A DNA stretch of 9,536 nt from Acidobacteriaceae bacterium (GTDB taxonomy: Bacteria; Acidobacteriota; Terriglobia; Terriglobales; Acidobacteriaceae): assembly GCA_003162255.1 (NCBI GenBank), contig PMMJ01000396.1, forward strand, positions 1-9,536, read 5' to 3'. Below are positions 5,880 through 9,536 of this stretch, in pieces. The notes beneath the pieces were generated by a model. It searched no databases, had not been told where the DNA came from, and saw nothing but the letters and a program-made list of their open reading frames with translations. Numbering within the stretch: position 1 is the first letter of the stretch; each line of letters begins with the position of its first letter. Made by a program: the position numbers and the translations under genes.

Positions 5880-7124
5880 CTACTCCACCCGCAATAAGAT
5901 CCCGCCCCCAGGAGCGAGCCAGTTTTGTTCCCCTCGGAAGGGCTCCGCTCGACCGGAGTACGGATTCACGCGCACAACGTTGTGCACTTCCCGCTTGAAC
6001 TCAATGTCGAAGCGGAAGGAATAGGTCAAGTCCTTGTTGACGATCATCAGGTAAGATTGCCCCTTTTCGTCTTCGAATTCACCCACCAGAAAGCGGGCCG
6101 CGACGGAGGGCGGCACATACCCATCTTCGTCTTTCACCATGCTGATCCACCGCACCAGGCGGCTCTCGGAAAGCGGCTGGCCTTGCTTGGGCACATCGGG
6201 ATAGTGGTAGACGCCCGTGCTCCGCAGTCCGGCCATGGTTGGCGCCAGCGCGTGAATCTCGTAGTTGATGCGGCGCAGCGCGTCCCAGGTTGGGGTTTTG
6301 TTTCCAAACTGGTCGGTCGCACCCATCCGGTAGTTGCCGCGCTCCGGCGTGAAGTACGTGAAGTACTGGATGCCACGCCCGCCATAAGCCAGCGTGCTGT
6401 AGACCTGCAGATGCAAGGTGGCATCCGTGGGAACCATGTAGCCGAAATGCGCGACGGCCTGAATGCAGCTCCAGAAGGGAGTCTTACTCTCCAGTCCGAC
6501 CTTGCGCACAATCTCGAGGTTGGTGAAGAACTCATCTCCCATCCCGCCATAAGACAGTGAATAGTTATCGAAGCTCAGGAAGGGCTGATGGACCACATCG
6601 ACGAGCGCTTTGGCATAGTCCTCATAGTTTGTGTACCACGCCTGCTCCCCCTCTCGATACGGAAACAAGTTCACGTAGGAGAGTTTGCCGGGCATGGCTT
6701 CGCGCAGCAAAGCAACTACGCGTCCGAGAGCAGGCATCTCGGACGTCCGAGGCTCATCGTTCAGGAAGAATCCCAGTACTGTAGGATTGCTGCCGAACTC
6801 ACGCGCCAGTTCGGCAACGTCTTTGCGGATCTGATCCTCGGGCGGCACTTTTTCCCAGTCGTAGTTGCTTAGTCGTAAGTCTCGGAGGATACAGGTTAGA
6901 CCAGCGGCGCGGACGCGCTCGACATCCTCCGCCCCGCAGAACCCGGCGATATTCATCCCCGCATCTTTCATCCCTCGCAGCAGCTCAGGGTCGGATGGCG
7001 TGTTGTCCCACGGCATGACGGCAAAATCGTGCGGCGTCGCGGGCTGGGGATGTGGAAACTGCTGAGCGAGGATCCGCGCCGGCCACAAAAAAACTAACAG
7101 GGACAGAACCAGCAAGCGATTCAT
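5880..7124 (-). CDS. Secreted TIM-barrel glycoside-hydrolase-like protein (414 aa)
   Basis: Likely an exported enzyme acting on a glycan. Residues 1-20 form a Sec signal peptide (MNRLLVLSLLVFLWPARILA, cut before QQ). A barrel-like body follows: DPELLRGMKDAGMNIAGFCG (strand and helix), TVLGFFLNDEP at 115-125 with Glu124 where clan GH-A enzymes carry the acid/base residue, PFLSFDNYSL (181-190), FWSCIQA (217-223) and STLAYGGRGIQYFTYFTP (243-260). The last 80 residues (from about 345) look like a beta-sandwich end domain. The layout recalls GH42-like proteins, but I cannot name a GH family, and no clear second Glu nucleophile is evident at the FWSCIQA strand, so activity is uncertain. The ATG at 7124 has AGAGGA seven bases upstream. 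It lies 124 bases downstream of the TonB-dependent receptor on the same strand, which points to uptake and breakdown of the same polymer. Confidence 0.75.
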   Translation of the reverse strand: MNRLLVLSLLVFLWPARILAQQFPHPQPATPHDFAVMPWDNTPSDPELLRGMKDAGMNIAGFCGAEDVERVRAAGLTCILRDLRLSNYDWEKVPPEDQIRKDVAELAREFGSNPTVLGFFLNDEPRTSEMPALGRVVALLREAMPGKLSYVNLFPYREGEQAWYTNYEDYAKALVDVVHQPFLSFDNYSLSYGGMGDEFFTNLEIVRKVGLESKTPFWSCIQAVAHFGYMVPTDATLHLQVYSTLAYGGRGIQYFTYFTPERGNYRMGATDQFGNKTPTWDALRRINYEIHALAPTMAGLRSTGVYHYPDVPKQGQPLSESRLVRWISMVKDEDGYVPPSVAARFLVGEFEDEKGQSYLMIVNKDLTYSFRFDIEFKREVHNVVRVNPYSGRAEPFRGEQNWLAPGGGILLRVE

Positions 7125-7131
7125 TCACGTG

Positions 7132-7137
7132 TCCTCT
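7132..7137 (-). promoter_or_regulatory. Ribosome binding site of the hydrolase-like gene
   Basis: AGAGGA on the minus strand seven bases before the ATG at 7124. It supports the start that gives the complete signal peptide. Confidence 0.55.
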
Positions 7138-7205
7138 CGTTGCTTCGAGCGCTCACAACTTGTCCTCCTGGAAACATGTCTACGACTACCTCTGAGCTTC
7201 GGGAA

Positions 7206-7252
7206 CTAGCCTGGCGGGCTCAGCGAAGAACTGCCGCGCGGCACCCGGCTAG
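7206..7252. repeat. Inverted repeat spanning the receptor stop codon
   Basis: CTAGCCTGG at the left end pairs with CCCGGCTAG at the right end (eight of nine pairs, one mismatch). The enclosed segment holds a perfect 10-base palindrome GCCGCGCGGC (7233-7242). The right arm contains the TAG stop of the receptor (7249-7251). A folded mRNA here could set the ratio of receptor to hydrolase-like messages. No T-run follows, so a plain intrinsic terminator is unlikely. Confidence 0.4.
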
Positions 7253-9536
7253 AAGGTCAGACTGGCTCCAAGCTGCATAGTACGGCCCGTGGAGGCGCTT
7301 GAAATTGTGCCCACACCGCCCGGACCCGTAGCTGTGCCGATCGCGGCGTTCGGCAGCCCGAAATTGGGGTGATTGAGCAGGTTATTGGTCTCCACCTTGA
7401 ACTGCAGCTTTCCCTGTTCACCAAGCTTCCGGATGGAAAAATTTTTGAGCAATGCCCCATTGATATTCGTCCAGCGTGGACCGTACAAGATATCCCGCCC
7501 GGAATCGCCGAAGGTATACGCGTCCGGCACCACAAAGGCGCTCGGATCAAACCATTCATTATTGTTGGGGTGCGCAACCGTTCCTTTTCCGATGCGGTTC
7601 GGACGCCAAGCCCCCGCCAGCGAACCGCTGTCGTTGAAGGTGCCGACGTACGGAGTAAAAGGGCTGCCCGAGTGTATCTGGAACAGAGACGAAATCTCCC
7701 ATCCGCCCACAACCGCGTTCAACAGGCCGTTCTCGCTCTGGAAACGCTTGCCGTTCCCGAAGGGAAGTTCGTAGACCAAGCTGCCGTTGAAGAAATGACG
7801 GAAATCCGTGGTCGAAGGACCGTAGTTCGATCGCGGATCATATTGGTTCTGCAGCGCCCCGCCATGCTCTGCGCGTCCGCCGCCGCCACCGACGAAGCCG
7901 GAGTTCGTGATCTCGTCCATGGTCTTCGACCAGGTGTAATTGGCCGTCAACAACAGTCCGTGCGACACCTGTTTCTTCACACTGGTTTGGAGAGCGTTGT
8001 AGTTGGAAATGCCGTCGAAGAACGACGCATTGACGCCGAGATAGTTGGGATAAGGTTGATTCAGTTGAGCATTGCCTGGCCCCAATTTGCTCTCGGGCAC
8101 CTGGTCGATATCCCGCGTATAGGCAAGATGGACCCCGTGATTCCCTACATAGGCAGTCTCCAGCACTACGCCGCCTCTGAACTCGTGCTCGATGCTTAGC
8201 TGATATTCCTCGGAGTAGCCGAGCGGACTGTGAAACAGCGGATAATTAACATTCTGGCCGTTCAGTATGTCTGGAGTCCGCAGCTGAGGACCGGGATAGA
8301 TGGGCGCTGGCGGCCCCTGGGACAGCTGAAAAACGGGCGTAAGCCCATCAGTAGTGGCCAAACCGCCAATGGGTGCCCAGCCCTGTCCAAACCCGCCGGA
8401 TGCGTAGGTATTCCATCCTGCGATGACGTTGTAGATTCCGAATCCACCCCGAATCGAGGTGTCACTCCGGGGCGCCCAGGCAAATCCCAACCGAGGAGCG
8501 AAGAAATCTTTAATCGTGTCCGTTTCCGCCCGGTGCCCAAGCTGGCCGGCAAACCATAATGCGCCTGGCGTGCCCGTGGCCGGGTTGATGATGTTCGGCT
8601 GAAAGCCGGATACCTTGTTGTTGACCTCGCTCCATCCGCTTTGAATGATGTAACGCACCCCCAACGTCAGAGTGAGTTTCGGGGTGACTTTGTATTCGTC
8701 CTGGGCGAAACTCTGCGCACTCCAGCTACGCGCCCCAACTACCGGTTGCGGGGAGATCCACCAACCGTCCGGCAAGCCCAGGAAAAAATCCGCATAGCCC
8801 GTCCCCTCAGTGAGCTGGGGGTTCGGGTTGATTTGGTCTGCGGGGTTACTGGTGAAGAGGCCGCTGAAATCAAAATTTCCTTCGTTGGCTATAGGCCAGC
8901 CTGAGTTGACCAGCCACCTCTCAAATTCGCCTCCGAATTTTAAGATATGCCTTCCCCTTATCCAGGTGAAAACGTCGGAAGGCACGAACGTAGTCTCGGC
9001 ATCCACCGCCGGTCCACCAAAGCCGGCGGCGTCAACTCCGATCGTGTCGCTGAAAACTCCGTCGATATAGATGTCGGGGAAAAGATCGCCGGCAGGATTG
9101 TTCAATCCCAGCTTGGCCGGATAACCTTGGCCCATATTTGTGACGTTGGCGATGAAGTGCTCGCGCGTAAGGGCAAGACGCAATTCATTTACTTTGCTTG
9201 CACTCATCGTCCAGACATCGGTGATCTGGCCCTGTACGTCGTGTTGTGGAGTTTTGATGCAGTCAATGCTGCAAATCGGATCCGAGTAAGTAGTGGTCTG
9301 ACGGACCAGCATGAACGAACCGGTCAAACGGTTGCTTGCCGAAATGTCGTAGTCCACTTTTCCAGTGAACCATTTTGTGTCGACAGGATAGCTGACACTG
9401 GTATTGAAATTGTTGACGATCGCATCGGTCTGGGGTGAAGGGAAGTACTGCTGTATGGCTCCGGCCACCTTATCCAGCCGGGTAAGAGGAATAATGTTTC
9501 CTGGAAAAGGCTGATTCGTGTTAGTGGCGGGGTTAT
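7249..9536 (-). CDS. TonB-dependent outer-membrane receptor, Oar-like (C-terminal 761 residues, N-terminus outside window)
   Basis: Outer-membrane beta-barrel that should import a large substrate using TonB energy. The frame is open to the right edge (first visible residues NPATNTNQPFPGNIIPLTRLD), so the signal peptide, any carboxypeptidase-like N-terminal domain and most of the plug lie outside. Visible are repeated barrel strands typical of acidobacterial members: FTGKVDYDISASNRLTGSF, ILKFGGEFERW, YADFFLGLPDG, SFAQDEYKVTPKLTLTLGVRY, FFAPRLGFAWAP, YSEEYQLSIEHEF, ALQTSVKKQVSHGLLLTANYTWSK, HFFNGSLVYELPFGNGKRF, GWEISSLFQIHSGSPFTP, LQFKVETNNLLNHPNFG and the end LGASLTF, with the terminal Phe expected for barrel assembly. 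The barrel carries a glycine run near GFVGGGGG. It is probably the upstream gene of a unit with the hydrolase-like protein. No SusD-like partner is visible here. Substrate unknown. Confidence 0.92.
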   Translation of the reverse strand, partial: NPATNTNQPFPGNIIPLTRLDKVAGAIQQYFPSPQTDAIVNNFNTSVSYPVDTKWFTGKVDYDISASNRLTGSFMLVRQTTTYSDPICSIDCIKTPQHDVQGQITDVWTMSASKVNELRLALTREHFIANVTNMGQGYPAKLGLNNPAGDLFPDIYIDGVFSDTIGVDAAGFGGPAVDAETTFVPSDVFTWIRGRHILKFGGEFERWLVNSGWPIANEGNFDFSGLFTSNPADQINPNPQLTEGTGYADFFLGLPDGWWISPQPVVGARSWSAQSFAQDEYKVTPKLTLTLGVRYIIQSGWSEVNNKVSGFQPNIINPATGTPGALWFAGQLGHRAETDTIKDFFAPRLGFAWAPRSDTSIRGGFGIYNVIAGWNTYASGGFGQGWAPIGGLATTDGLTPVFQLSQGPPAPIYPGPQLRTPDILNGQNVNYPLFHSPLGYSEEYQLSIEHEFRGGVVLETAYVGNHGVHLAYTRDIDQVPESKLGPGNAQLNQPYPNYLGVNASFFDGISNYNALQTSVKKQVSHGLLLTANYTWSKTMDEITNSGFVGGGGGRAEHGGALQNQYDPRSNYGPSTTDFRHFFNGSLVYELPFGNGKRFQSENGLLNAVVGGWEISSLFQIHSGSPFTPYVGTFNDSGSLAGAWRPNRIGKGTVAHPNNNEWFDPSAFVVPDAYTFGDSGRDILYGPRWTNINGALLKNFSIRKLGEQGKLQFKVETNNLLNHPNFGLPNAAIGTATGPGGVGTISSASTGRTMQLGASLTF

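Noticed and set aside
5925..6560. Plus-strand open frame of 211 codons
   Set aside because: Antisense to the barrel domain of the secreted hydrolase-like protein.
7369..8199. Plus-strand open frame of 276 codons
   Set aside because: Antisense to well-conserved receptor barrel strands.

Overview
The window looks like a piece of an Acidobacteriota (Terriglobia-type soil bacterium) chromosome. This rests on three things: a large TonB-dependent outer-membrane receptor of the Oar-like style that is very abundant in that phylum, a multi-PAS sigma-54 activator, and small hypothetical proteins whose style I associate with acidobacterial genomes. The taxonomic call is an inference from protein style, not from a marker gene. 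No tRNA, rRNA, CRISPR array or transposase was seen.

Layout. (1) 1-2105, minus strand: a gene for a four-PAS-domain sigma-54 (NtrC-type) activator. It runs off the left edge inside its AAA+ domain. As written it carries an in-frame TAG at about codon 40 and a reading-frame change near position 1600, so it is scored as a pseudogene unless the sequence is wrong there. (2) 2106-2742: about 640 bases without a convincing gene, holding two clear inverted repeats that resemble REP-type intergenic elements. (3) 2743-4028, minus strand: a two-gene translationally coupled unit (ATGA overlap), first a seven-helix membrane protein and then a single-pass membrane-anchored protein, both of unknown function, with a good sigma-70-like promoter just upstream. 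(4) 4100-4225, minus strand: a 41-residue GTG-started secreted peptide with a perfect Shine-Dalgarno and a two-cysteine mature part. (5) 4332-4775, plus strand: a 147-residue soluble hypothetical protein, divergent from the peptide gene. Its 3' end overlaps the 3' end of (6) 4681-5490, minus strand, an XRE-type repressor with a degenerate, probably non-proteolytic S24/LexA-like C-terminal domain. (7) 5491-5879: regulatory intergenic region with the XRE promoter and a short repeated motif. (8) 5880-7124 and 7249-9536, minus strand: a secreted TIM-barrel glycoside-hydrolase-like protein lying downstream of the TonB-dependent receptor, which runs off the right edge. Together they look like a polymer or glycan uptake-and-breakdown pair.

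How the parts may work together. Receptor and hydrolase-like protein probably act on the same polymer at the cell surface and in the periplasm. The central block (two membrane proteins, a tiny secreted peptide, a soluble unknown and an XRE regulator within 3 kb) is the least explained part of the window. A peptide-signalling or self-regulated module is one possible reading, but nothing in the sequence proves the genes act together.
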